A stretch of DNA of 64,000 nucleotides. Source: Cellulophaga sp. L1A9. GTDB lineage: Bacteria; Bacteroidota; Bacteroidia; Flavobacteriales; Flavobacteriaceae. Position numbers and translations under genes: made by a program. Positions 9,333 through 17,617 of the stretch are shown piece after piece. How positions within the stretch are numbered: the stretch's first letter is position 1; every line of letters begins with the position of its first letter. The notes beneath the pieces were generated by a model. It searched no databases. It saw only the letters and a program-made list of their open reading frames with translations, and was not told the DNA's origin. The DNA lies in assembly GCF_009797025.1 (NCBI RefSeq), contig NZ_CP047027.1, positions 3,162,001 to 3,226,000 on the forward strand, given 5' to 3'.

Positions 9333-10064
9333 TTATATTAAAGCTCCATTAGCTCCTATTACCTGACCAGAAATCCATTTAGAATCATCGCTAGATAAAA
9401 ACAATACTACCTTAGCAATATCTAATGGTTTTGCTAATCTATTAAAGGCATTCATGCCTCTAAGTTTTGTGAGTGTTTCTTCAGATTTTCCATTTAAAAA
9501 CATATCTGTTTCTGTGGCTCCTGGAGCAATTGCATTTACAGATATTCCTCTTCCTATTTCTTTAGAAAATACGCGTGTCATTTGTTCTACCGCAGCTTTT
9601 GTAGCAGAATAAAGAGAATAGGTAGGGAGCATCAATTTTGCAGTACTTGATGAAAAATTGATGATTATACCATTATCGGCTAATTTAAAATTGGCTTCTT
9701 GCATCGTATTAAATACTCCTTTAACGTTGACATTAAAAAGGGTCGTAAAATCCTCTTCACTACTATCTTTCAATAATTTAGAAACCATAGTTCCTGCATT
9801 ATTTACGAGCACATCAATTTTACCATAAGCTTCAAGAGTAGCATCAAATAAGACTGTTACTTCCTTTTTTTTACTCACATCAGCTTTAAATGAAAATGCA
9901 GTTCCGCCGTTGTCAATTATTTGTGTAACGGTTTCTTCCGCCTCCTTTTCACTGTTTGAATGATTTATGACAACTTTTGCTCCATTTTTAGCCAATAATA
10001 GAGCTGTTTCTTTCCCAATCCCTTTAGAGGATCCGGTTACGATAATTACTTTGTTATGTATCAT
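9333..10064 (-). CDS. Short-chain dehydrogenase/reductase (SDR)
   Basis: A classical 243-residue SDR: cofactor motif TGSSKGIG (residues 10-17), NNAG (88-91), a catalytic Ser in INFSSS, and Y152-SAT-K156 as YxxxK. His-Ser-Asn after the second strand suggests NADP(H) preference, which is only a tendency. The PGATETDMF segment is typical of glucose/3-oxoacyl-reductase-like members. It overlaps the DoxX-like gene by 11 bases and is the last gene of the TetR-flanked operon. The substrate is unknown; a role in detoxifying a carbonyl compound is plausible. Confidence 0.93.
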   Translation of the reverse strand: MIHNKVIIVTGSSKGIGKETALLLAKNGAKVVINHSNSEKEAEETVTQIIDNGGTAFSFKADVSKKKEVTVLFDATLEAYGKIDVLVNNAGTMVSKLLKDSSEEDFTTLFNVNVKGVFNTMQEANFKLADNGIIINFSSSTAKLMLPTYSLYSATKAAVEQMTRVFSKEIGRGISVNAIAPGATETDMFLNGKSEETLTKLRGMNAFNRLAKPLDIAKVVLFLSSDDSKWISGQVIGANGALI

Positions 10065-10449
10065 GTTCTGTTGTTATAGAATTTTTATTTAATTTATAAA
10101 TAGCGCCAATAGCTAAGAATATTGCTATTGCTACAAGGATAAGTTTAGGTTCGGGCCTAGCGAGTAGTTCTAATAAAATAGCGGTTAGCATCGTAACCAA
10201 TAAAAAAGCAAAAGCAATTTTCTCGATCTTTTGTTTTTCATAGACAAATGCGAATATTAAAAGACCTGCTAAAGCTAATTCCGAAATTCCCGTGAATATT
10301 CTAAAAAAAGTTGCAGGTATACCTAACGCAATTTCAAACTGCTTAAAGCCTTCTATGCTTCGAGGCATTCCTGTTAATTTAGGAATCGCAAAAAATGACA
10401 TGATTATGACGGTGATAGCATTTAAAATATTTTCCTTAATGACGTTCAT
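10054..10449 (-). CDS. DoxX-like small integral membrane protein
   Basis: A 131-residue protein with four hydrophobic segments and the pattern IPKLTGMPRSIEGF near residues 23-36, as in DoxX-like/DUF4345-type membrane proteins. It sits 7 bases after the haloacid dehalogenase gene and overlaps the SDR by 11 bases, so the three are surely translated from one message. DoxX-like proteins often accompany redox or detoxification enzymes, but the biochemical role is not established. Confidence 0.8.
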   Translation of the reverse strand: MNVIKENILNAITVIIMSFFAIPKLTGMPRSIEGFKQFEIALGIPATFFRIFTGISELALAGLLIFAFVYEKQKIEKIAFAFLLVTMLTAILLELLARPEPKLILVAIAIFLAIGAIYKLNKNSITTEHDT

Positions 10450-10456
10450 ACTGCGC

Positions 10457-11269
10457 TTATTTTAAGGCAATCAATTTGTCGGAGATCAATTTTAAATTGG
10501 CTTCATTTAATTCAGGACTAGGTGCTAGGGGATACAATTGTGCGCCAGGTCTGCTGATAAAAGCGGCTCTCCAATTTGCCCAGAGTGCACCTGCAATATC
10601 CCAGCCATGGGCAGCGACTAATAAACATTCTTGTGGTTTTACACCCATTTTTCGGGCAGCCCAATCATAGGCATCTGTATGTGGTTTAAATTTTCCAATA
10701 TCCTCTACACTCAAGCGCTCCTCAAATAAATCTATCAATCCAGAATTTTCAAACTGTGTTTTTACACCTATGTTTGATGAATTGGTGAAAGAGACTAATG
10801 TATAGCCTGCCTTTTTTAAATTTTCTAAAGAAGATCTTACTTCTGGGTGCGCAGGTAACGAGCGTAATGGTTTTAGAATGGCTTCTGTGGCTTTGTCTTT
10901 AGAGATTGTAATTCCGTTGTTTGAGGCTACCATTTGTAGCGCAGCAACGCCTACGATTCCAAAATCGTGATACTGCCTTGCTACCGTGTCTACTAATGAA
11001 TATTGTAGCATGGTGGTAAACCATAAGGATAATAAGTCACTTCTTTTTCCTAAAGCATTCCCTACGCTTTCTCTCATTGCGTTTAGGTCTAATAAGGTTT
11101 CATTTACATCAAAGAAAATTACTTTAGGACGGTCTGTCAAAAGGGTAGGTTCTATGTTTTTTTTGGTATCATTCGCAGAAAAACCTAAGTGTGGGGCAGC
11201 AATACCCGCTAAACCTAATAAGGCAGATTTTTTTACGAAATTTCTTCTTTGTTCGTTTTGTTGACTCAT
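10457..11269 (-). CDS. Tat-exported haloacid dehalogenase type II
   Basis: A 270-residue protein beginning with a twin-arginine signal (R8-R9-N-F-V-K-K, then a hydrophobic stretch to about residue 31). The HAD nucleophile motif is FFDVNETLLDL (Asp54); further motifs are SFTNSSN and the Lys in EDIGKFKPHTDAYDWAARKMG. This matches L-2-haloacid dehalogenase (type II) enzymes, which release halide from 2-haloalkanoates. A Tat signal places it in the periplasm, unusual for this family and useful against an incoming halogenated acid. It is the first gene of an operon with DoxX-like and SDR genes, and a palindrome lies 17 bases upstream. Confidence 0.88.
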   Translation of the reverse strand: MSQQNEQRRNFVKKSALLGLAGIAAPHLGFSANDTKKNIEPTLLTDRPKVIFFDVNETLLDLNAMRESVGNALGKRSDLLSLWFTTMLQYSLVDTVARQYHDFGIVGVAALQMVASNNGITISKDKATEAILKPLRSLPAHPEVRSSLENLKKAGYTLVSFTNSSNIGVKTQFENSGLIDLFEERLSVEDIGKFKPHTDAYDWAARKMGVKPQECLLVAAHGWDIAGALWANWRAAFISRPGAQLYPLAPSPELNEANLKLISDKLIALK

Positions 11270-11286
11270 AATAATGGATGTTTTTT

Positions 11287-11310
11287 AAAACATACTAAGT
11301 AGTATGTTTT
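11287..11310. promoter_or_regulatory. Candidate TetR operator upstream of the dehalogenase operon
   Basis: AAAACATACT and AGTATGTTTT form perfect 10-base arms around AAGT. The central 14 bases (11292-11305, ATACTAAGTAGTAT) recur with one mismatch upstream of the tetR gene at 11944-11957. Both copies end close to 18 bases from the following start codon, as expected for operators over the two promoters. Confidence 0.75.
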
Positions 11311-11323
11311 TATGTAAAAAAAA

Positions 11324-11926
11324 TTAAACTTCTAATTTTTGCAGGTAGAAAGAAAGCCCAGAGATGTATGCTTCTAAAATTGCATCGTCTTGGTATAATT
11401 TTCGTATGCCTCGAATGCCTTCAAAAGCACTTATTAAATAAATAGCAACCGCTTTACTTTCTATATTTTGTTGGATACTCTTTTCTAATTTACCTCTATC
11501 AATTAAGAAAATTAGCGCTGCTTGCCATTCTTCTATAATTTTTTTTAATGCGATTTGATATGCAATTTCTTCATCTCCAATCTCATTAATTAAATTATTC
11601 ATGGGGCAACCATGTTTCTTTTCATGGATAGAAAATGATTTTAGACGATCAATAAAAGTGGCTTTTAAAATGTCTAAAGCATTACCAGGTTGATATAAAG
11701 GGGCAACCATACCGTCATAAACACGCTCTTTTACCTTTGTGGTAATTACAGCGAGACCTAATTCTTTTTTGTTTTTATAATGGTGGTAGAAGGCACCCTT
11801 TGTAAGCTTGGTAGCGAGCATAACTTTATCTACACTGGTACTTTTAAAACCGTTGGAATAAAATAGTCTAAATGATTCCTCTAGGATTAATTGTTTAGTG
11901 AATTCCGATTTCTGCTTTTGCTCCAT
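11324..11926 (-). CDS. TetR/AcrR-family transcriptional repressor
   Basis: A 200-residue protein with an N-terminal TetR helix-turn-helix (about residues 9-55: ILEESFRLFYSNGFKSTSVDKV, then TKGAFYHHYKNKKEL) and a helical ligand-binding half. The region CPMNNLINEIGDEE resembles the NemR/YcdC-like group, where a cysteine senses electrophiles; the Cys is seen here, its function is inferred. The gene lies directly upstream of the dehalogenase-DoxX-SDR operon with a 54-base gap. Matching palindromes precede both units, so it probably represses itself and the operon. Confidence 0.92.
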   Translation of the reverse strand: MEQKQKSEFTKQLILEESFRLFYSNGFKSTSVDKVMLATKLTKGAFYHHYKNKKELGLAVITTKVKERVYDGMVAPLYQPGNALDILKATFIDRLKSFSIHEKKHGCPMNNLINEIGDEEIAYQIALKKIIEEWQAALIFLIDRGKLEKSIQQNIESKAVAIYLISAFEGIRGIRKLYQDDAILEAYISGLSFYLQKLEV

Positions 11927-11943
11927 GTCGTAAAAGTAATAAA

Positions 11944-11957
11944 ATACTAGGTAGTAT
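11944..11957. promoter_or_regulatory. Candidate TetR operator upstream of the repressor gene
   Basis: ATACTAGGTAGTAT, with ATACT/AGTAT arms around AGGT, is followed by GTTTT exactly as in the copy at 11287-11310. It starts 17 bases before the tetR start codon, which fits autoregulation. Confidence 0.72.
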
Positions 11958-12038
11958 GTTTTTAAATTTACTTAATTAACATTGAATTATGACGTTATTT
12001 GTCCATACTTATTAAAACAGCTTTGAAGAATTTAACTA

Positions 12039-13298
12039 TTATTGTTTAATGACTTTGTCTATTGCGGAGGCTAAATACATATGATCCGAAGCCGAATTTT
12101 TACGCAATACATTGGTCATTAAAACAACCATGTACGTACAATTATCTGGGTGTTCAACGATGATAACAGAGTTCATGAAATTTGAAACATTCCCCATATA
12201 TTTTCCACAAACTTGACCATTAGAACGGTCGCATTTGTACAAGCTTCCAGATTTAAAATATACGGCAGCATCCTTCAATGCAGGAGATTGTGCATATCTA
12301 ATTCTACGATCTGTCATGTACATAAGGCGCTTCATTTCTAAGCTACTATTTTCATCCACAACTTTCCCTTGTTCTAGTTGTATTAAAAATTTCATCAATC
12401 CAATAGGAGTTCCTGTACTGCCTCCTTTATCCCCCACGTAGGTATTAGCGCCGCCTGTAAAAAAGCTCCCTAAACGCCATTCTTCATGAGTGATGCCTAA
12501 ATCACGAAGGGGTAAATTTACCACATCATTAGCTAAATCTGTTAGTTCTTTTTTAGGTGTTGTTTTAAAATAGGTTAAAGCCTTTTCTTCTGTCAATTCG
12601 GGATACTCTTTTCCAAAAGCAGCCATCAATAAAGCTTCTCGCCACACAATACTTGCTGCGCCATTATTACTTACAGACAACATATGGTCTGTCCATTCAT
12701 ACAACGAAAAAACATCACTAGCGACGACTTGGCGCTTTACTAAGGTTTTCTTTTCTACATTGTAGATGGGAATAGTGTGCTCATCGGTTAGGCCCCAAAC
12801 ACCGGCCTTAACGGTTTTATTTTTTAATAAACTTGTTCTACTTTCCCATGAATCTGGGTATATCTTAGCCAATTGCGTAAACAAGGCATTTAATACCGCC
12901 AGTTTACCTACACTACCTGGTTGATACCCGGCAGTTTCATTTCTTTTAGCATACCGAATGCTATCTAAATCTGAAATATCTAGAACAGTAAGCGAGTAGC
13001 TTTTATCTAAACCTCTGAATAAACCACTAATTTCCTTCTGGAAATCTTCGTCGACTTGTAAAAAACTCCCTACACTATCAGAAGCTTTTGAGATTAAATT
13101 CAATTTAATGTCACTCCATGATTTTTTAGCCCCTTCAGGTAGAGGTGTGGTTTCTTTCAATTCGCCACTGTTGATTAATTCTAATCGAAGCAATCGTCTA
13201 ATTCCTGTTTGCTCATACCCGTCTATAGGATAAAACAATAGGGTAGTAAATGCAAAACAAGAACTAATTAATATTCCGAGGATAAGTAGTTTTTTCAT
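12039..13298 (-). CDS. Exported SxxK serine hydrolase (beta-lactamase/PBP-like)
   Basis: A 419-residue protein with an N-terminal signal or anchor segment (residues 2-22). It carries S129-V-G-K132 (SxxK), S210-N-N212 (SxN) and K348-S-G350 (KTG-box equivalent), so the full catalytic set of penicillin-recognising enzymes is there. Compared with small class A beta-lactamases it has an N-terminal extension of about 80 residues and a long insertion between SxN and KSG. A Cys pair near the C-terminus (YKCDRSNGQVCGKY) could form a disulfide. It begins 2 bases after the stop of the exported dikinase-like gene, so the two are likely co-translated. Substrate unknown. Confidence 0.8.
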   Translation of the reverse strand: MKKLLILGILISSCFAFTTLLFYPIDGYEQTGIRRLLRLELINSGELKETTPLPEGAKKSWSDIKLNLISKASDSVGSFLQVDEDFQKEISGLFRGLDKSYSLTVLDISDLDSIRYAKRNETAGYQPGSVGKLAVLNALFTQLAKIYPDSWESRTSLLKNKTVKAGVWGLTDEHTIPIYNVEKKTLVKRQVVASDVFSLYEWTDHMLSVSNNGAASIVWREALLMAAFGKEYPELTEEKALTYFKTTPKKELTDLANDVVNLPLRDLGITHEEWRLGSFFTGGANTYVGDKGGSTGTPIGLMKFLIQLEQGKVVDENSSLEMKRLMYMTDRRIRYAQSPALKDAAVYFKSGSLYKCDRSNGQVCGKYMGNVSNFMNSVIIVEHPDNCTYMVVLMTNVLRKNSASDHMYLASAIDKVIKQ

Positions 13299-13300
13299 GG

Positions 13301-16204
13301 TTATAGTTTTATTGATAGGGGTATTTCTTTGTTTGTATTTATTTTTGGGGTGATGGATTCTAAATAGGCAGAACTCAATGCTTTTTTGTTTTCTACAAAA
13401 GGTCTAATTTGAAACAACCATAATTTATTGTCTTTAAAGCCTAATTCTACATCATACGCACCTTTGTAATCTGTGTTTGTTTCTGTAGGCATTCTTTTTC
13501 GAATCGTTTCAGCAAGGAGGCGTATCTCTTCTATATTCTGTTCATTTAAAACCGACTTTTCAAAAGTTGCTAATTTTTTACCAGTACCACCCGTAACAGG
13601 TAAGGTATTATGGTACGGTTCCCGTGCAGGCGCTAATAAGTCATAGCCCCCAGAGTTCTTAATTTCATAAGTTTCTGCAGATTGACCGTCAACAGCACCA
13701 CCAGCACCACGACTAAAGGCTATGGTTAAATCTTTTTCATTTCCAGAATTTAATCCTTTGGTAATTAAAACACCAGAATAATCTACATCTACACTAGGGA
13801 TAACCAAAATAGATGGGAAAACATTTTCTGGGTTTAATAAATATTTCTGTCTCCATTTGAAGCTACGTTCTGTGTAAGGCGAAGCCCATACATCTTTAAT
13901 ACCTGCAATAATTTTTTCTTTAGCTACCGCATTAAAAATGGTTAAATTAAGTCCGGCTCCCGTAAAATCCTTTAAATCTTCCATGTTGGTGTCACTGCGC
14001 AAGAATACCGGAACAGCTCCTAAATTTTCACCAAAAACTGTTGAGAATTCTTTTTCTAAGGAAGAGGTAAAGCTATCTTTTAGCGGCATTATTTTTATAG
14101 CCGTTCTTAAAGTTTCTAATTGCAGGAGTTGATAGTTTTCTACTTCTTTTTCAGGAACATTAGTTTCTCGCATTTTATCTGCTTCCGCAAACATATTGTT
14201 AAGGAACTTCCAGTACGTAACCGTTTGTCCTGGCATAGGCTGATCCATGTGATCTCTAAAAATCCCAAAAGGAATCACTAATCCCTCTACAACATTGTCA
14301 GGGAACATCTTTTTTAACTGTCCTAAATTGGCCGCTTTTGGTCCACAGAGCTTTCCTGAATCTTCCGCATCAACACTACGCATATTTAGAATTGCAGTTT
14401 CGTCTAAACGAATATTAGCCACAGGCACAGCAATTTTTTCTTCCTTCCGTTCTTTTTTAGTAAACAAGGCTAATTCATCTGCAGCCATGTCTTTCTCTAA
14501 TTTTAGAATAACATTTCCCTTATTAGAGACCGCATAAAATACTTTTTGACCATTATAAGCCAGTAAATCTTTTAAATTTTCATCGGATAATGCGGTATTT
14601 GGGATGCCTAGGTTACGGGCTAATAATTGAACATGAGAAACCATGTTACCTTCTGCAACAGTTCCTATTCCTGCAACAGGTTTTAAGTCTGCTGGAGGGC
14701 GTTGAAAAATATAAATCTTATCAGAGGCTACTTCTATCTCATCAGGAGAACCATCAACCACGACCAATTCTCCATAGGCATAGCCGGGGTTTAATCCTCT
14801 AAACGTGCTTTGGTTTTGTACGTCTAATACCTTGTTACTCAAAGAAGATTCTTTTGCAATAAAATCGCCTAAATCACCTACAGCTTTACCTAAATATAAG
14901 GCTATAGATCCTCTGATTTTGTCATCTATAAAACCATAAGCTTTAGGCTCAAAACCTGTGTACTCATTAACAATGTCTTGATACGTAGCTTTTACCATAG
15001 CTGCGCTCCATTCCACCTCTCTGCGGGCATTTTCTAAAACAGCTGTAAGCTCGCCTAAGGTCATTTTTGGAGCTTGATATTTGCTTAACGACCCCATCAA
15101 CTGTTCCCATTCCCATGTTTCAGCATAGCCAGCGCCTGCAGTTGCCATTCCTAAATAGCAGATTTTTTCTAATAGAACATTTACTGATTCCGGTTCCCAT
15201 TTGGGAGCATTTTTAAATAGGATATCTTCAACTTTTAAAGAGATATCAAGCAATTGTAATTTAATCTCAGGATTTGTTTCTTCTAAGATAGCAACTCTCA
15301 ATTCCAAAAGTAAATCAGAAGAATTAATGATAATACTCTTTGGAGTATCCGTTGCGGAAGTAATCGCATACGCATCAATTTTCTTTCCTATGGCTGTTTT
15401 TTTTACAAGAGGAGCATTTGCTAAAAATGTAGAAGCATCTATAGGTTTATAAAAGGTTTGCATGGTAGTTATCAAAGCATCAATTTGTTTGCTAAGGCTT
15501 GTAGTTAGTTTTGCAGTATGTTTCTGTTTAAAATCTTTTACTTTTTGAATGTCTACAAATTCTGGTTGACTATGGATTTTCACCCTAAGATCCATAAAAG
15601 GTTCATAGGCATCAGAAATTACTTTAGACTGGCTGCGCATTAATTGTGAGGTGTTATCATCACCCTCATGCGGAATATCTTTTAAAGATTGTCGGATTAA
15701 GAAATAATTTTGAGCCACACGCTCTTTATCGGCTAATAGCCATTTATAAAATTCAATACCCCAAGCTTGCTCATCTTCAGATTGAATGGAACCTCTGTAA
15801 AATTGCCCTTTTTGTAAAATCCATCCGTCATCAATAGTTCTTAAATACTTATCTAATTGATATTGTTTTAAACGGGAGTGATTGCGCTCTAAATCCCAAA
15901 ATTCTTTTACATCTGTATATGCTAAAATCTGTCCTAAATAAATATGATTGCTCTCTCCTAAAGCAACTACAGCATCTTTATAACGCGCATGTTGGACCCC
16001 TGGTCCAACATTCTCAGGACACGGATCTTTTGGTTGGCGAATACTGCCGTCAGTACAAAACCAACGAATATCTTTATAAGGTCCTCTTATATCGTTTTTA
16101 TAGGTATTTATTTGTTCTGTAATCTTTTCATTGCTAAGCTTTTGAGAAAATAAGGTGGCGGCGAATAAAAACAGAATAAAAGTAGAAATTGATTTGGTTT
16201 TCAT
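13301..16204 (-). CDS. Exported dikinase-like protein: phosphohistidine domain then PPDK-type ATP-grasp domain
   Basis: A 967-residue protein with a signal peptide ending TLFSQ (1-21). Residues 22 to about 465 are not recognised. Around 470-560 is a swivelling phosphohistidine domain (GNMVSHVQLLARNLGIP, His524). Residues about 612-936 are a PEP synthase/PPDK-type ATP-grasp domain, with LRSDTNMEDL (Arg736, Glu742, Asp743), DYSGVLITKG, SRGAGGAV, the metal ligand Glu920 and QIRP (932-935). The C-terminal PEP/pyruvate barrel of PEP synthase is absent and the domain order is reversed relative to it. That order is the one known for alpha-glucan water dikinases. Export of an ATP-using enzyme is odd. 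Upstream, divergently, lies the FGE gene; 2 bases downstream starts the serine hydrolase. Confidence 0.82.
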   Translation of the reverse strand: MKTKSISTFILFLFAATLFSQKLSNEKITEQINTYKNDIRGPYKDIRWFCTDGSIRQPKDPCPENVGPGVQHARYKDAVVALGESNHIYLGQILAYTDVKEFWDLERNHSRLKQYQLDKYLRTIDDGWILQKGQFYRGSIQSEDEQAWGIEFYKWLLADKERVAQNYFLIRQSLKDIPHEGDDNTSQLMRSQSKVISDAYEPFMDLRVKIHSQPEFVDIQKVKDFKQKHTAKLTTSLSKQIDALITTMQTFYKPIDASTFLANAPLVKKTAIGKKIDAYAITSATDTPKSIIINSSDLLLELRVAILEETNPEIKLQLLDISLKVEDILFKNAPKWEPESVNVLLEKICYLGMATAGAGYAETWEWEQLMGSLSKYQAPKMTLGELTAVLENARREVEWSAAMVKATYQDIVNEYTGFEPKAYGFIDDKIRGSIALYLGKAVGDLGDFIAKESSLSNKVLDVQNQSTFRGLNPGYAYGELVVVDGSPDEIEVASDKIYIFQRPPADLKPVAGIGTVAEGNMVSHVQLLARNLGIPNTALSDENLKDLLAYNGQKVFYAVSNKGNVILKLEKDMAADELALFTKKERKEEKIAVPVANIRLDETAILNMRSVDAEDSGKLCGPKAANLGQLKKMFPDNVVEGLVIPFGIFRDHMDQPMPGQTVTYWKFLNNMFAEADKMRETNVPEKEVENYQLLQLETLRTAIKIMPLKDSFTSSLEKEFSTVFGENLGAVPVFLRSDTNMEDLKDFTGAGLNLTIFNAVAKEKIIAGIKDVWASPYTERSFKWRQKYLLNPENVFPSILVIPSVDVDYSGVLITKGLNSGNEKDLTIAFSRGAGGAVDGQSAETYEIKNSGGYDLLAPAREPYHNTLPVTGGTGKKLATFEKSVLNEQNIEEIRLLAETIRKRMPTETNTDYKGAYDVELGFKDNKLWLFQIRPFVENKKALSSAYLESITPKINTNKEIPLSIKL

Positions 16205-16326
16205 GGGTTGATCAAATTTAAATCAAAGTAAAAGTATACTATTTGTACTTTCATTAGTTTAATAATTTACTGATTTTTTATGGATTAATTTAAAGTTAAA
16301 TGTTTTATTCGATTAGACTAGAATTG

Positions 16327-16334
16327 TATTTTTG
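16327..16334 (+). promoter_or_regulatory. Candidate -7 element for the FGE gene
   Basis: TATTTTTG matches the Bacteroidota -7 consensus TAnnTTTG and lies 25 bases before the ATG at 16360. No convincing TTG -33 element at the right spacing was seen, so support is partial. Confidence 0.4.
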
Positions 16335-16359
16335 ACACTTAACCGATAAACCCTTTCCA

Positions 16360-17490
16360 ATGAAGTTCTTGTTACCATTACTTTTTGCGCTACTCTTAGT
16401 GAATACCCAATGTAAAGAACAAAAGAAAGAAGAACTAGTTAAAGAAGAAGATAAGGCTGCGGTTGAAATTTCAAAAAAAGAAGCTTTAAAGGAAATTTTA
16501 GTTGCACAACCTACAGATATAGTTGCACCTGAAGGTATGGTTTGGATTCCTGGAGGAACCTTTAATCAAGGAGCAGTGCCTCAAGATAAAATGGCAATGG
16601 ATCATGAAAAACCAATGCATGAAGTACAGGTAGATGGTTTCTTTATGGATATTACGGAAGTTACCAATGCCCAATTTGCAAAATTTGTAAACGAAACTGG
16701 ATATGTTACTGTTGCAGAACGAGAAATTGATTGGGAAGAAATGAAAGCACAACTGCCAGAAGGTACTCCAAAGCCACATGATTCTATTTTACAACCGGGA
16801 GCATTAATATTCAAGAAAACAAAAAACTCAGTTCCTAATTTATATGATTTTTCTCAATGGTGGGAATGGAAAATTGGAGCAGACTGGAAACATCCAAACG
16901 GACCAAAAAGTACGATACAAGGTAAAGACAAAGAACCTGTGGTTCAAATTTCTTATGAAGATGCTATGGCCTATTGTACTTGGGCAGGAAGAAGGTTGCC
17001 AACAGAAGCAGAATGGGAGCATGCTTCGCGTGGTCACCAAAAGCAAACCATATATTTCTGGGGTGATGATATTAGTAAGTTAGCGTCAATGGCAAACACT
17101 TGGGAAGGCGAGTTTCCTGTAACTAATTCAAAATTAGATGGCTTTGAACGTAGAGCAGCGGTAATGTCTTATCCTGCAAATGATTTTGGTTTGTATGATA
17201 TGGCGGGTAACGTGTGGGAGTGGACTTCAGATTGGTACAGCGCTAATTATTTTAAAGAAGTAGCCAATAATGTTGCATTGGCAAGAAATCCTCAGGGGCC
17301 ATCAAAAACATATAATCCTAACAACCCGTACGCTATAGAAAAAGTAATTAAAGGAGGTTCTTTTTTATGCAGTGCCTCATATTGTGCTAGTTATAGAATC
17401 TCTTCACGAATGGGATCAAGCCCAGATTCTGGAGCAGAACACGTAGGTTTTAGAACGGTGGCTACTCCAGATATGCTCGTTAAGAATTAA
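16360..17490 (+). CDS. Exported formylglycine-generating enzyme (sulfatase maturase, FGE family)
   Basis: A 376-residue protein with a probable lipoprotein signal (Cys18 after a hydrophobic stretch, followed by KEQKKEE). From residue 58 it is an FGE-sulfatase domain: GMVWIPGGTF, DITEVTNAQFAKF, GRRLPTEAEWEHASRG, GNVWEWTSDWY, and KGGSFLCSASYCASYR. The two cysteines Cys337 and Cys342, spaced C-x4-C, are the copper-binding active-site pair of genuine aerobic FGE, absent from most other members of the superfamily. The enzyme oxidises the sulfatase Cys to formylglycine with O2. An envelope location would let it act on exported sulfatases such as the one at 2-1225. It stands alone, divergent from the dikinase-like gene. 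The lipobox is not canonical. Confidence 0.88.
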   Translation: MKFLLPLLFALLLVNTQCKEQKKEELVKEEDKAAVEISKKEALKEILVAQPTDIVAPEGMVWIPGGTFNQGAVPQDKMAMDHEKPMHEVQVDGFFMDITEVTNAQFAKFVNETGYVTVAEREIDWEEMKAQLPEGTPKPHDSILQPGALIFKKTKNSVPNLYDFSQWWEWKIGADWKHPNGPKSTIQGKDKEPVVQISYEDAMAYCTWAGRRLPTEAEWEHASRGHQKQTIYFWGDDISKLASMANTWEGEFPVTNSKLDGFERRAAVMSYPANDFGLYDMAGNVWEWTSDWYSANYFKEVANNVALARNPQGPSKTYNPNNPYAIEKVIKGGSFLCSASYCASYRISSRMGSSPDSGAEHVGFRTVATPDMLVKN

Positions 17491-17583
17491 TATTTTTCCT
17501 AGAAAAAAGTAGGGTACAGGATGCTACTATTAAACTATAACAACTTTTGATAACTTTTAATGTAAGTTTTTTGACAAAAAACC

Positions 17584-17591
17584 TACTTTTG
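17584..17591 (+). promoter_or_regulatory. Candidate -7 element for trxB
   Basis: TACTTTTG fits TAnnTTTG and lies 26 bases upstream of the trxB ATG at 17618. A TTG at 17571-17573 is too close to be a standard -33 element, so only the -7 half is supported. Confidence 0.35.
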
Positions 17592-17617
17592 AAGTAACAA
17601 ATATGAAGTACTAGATT

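Noticed and set aside
13301..16204. Plain PEP synthase (ppsA)
   Set aside because: Signal peptide, reversed domain order and absence of the C-terminal PEP-binding barrel argue against it.
16498..17083. Several short frames on both strands within the FGE gene
   Set aside because: All are shadows of the FGE coding sequence, whose motifs run through the whole region.
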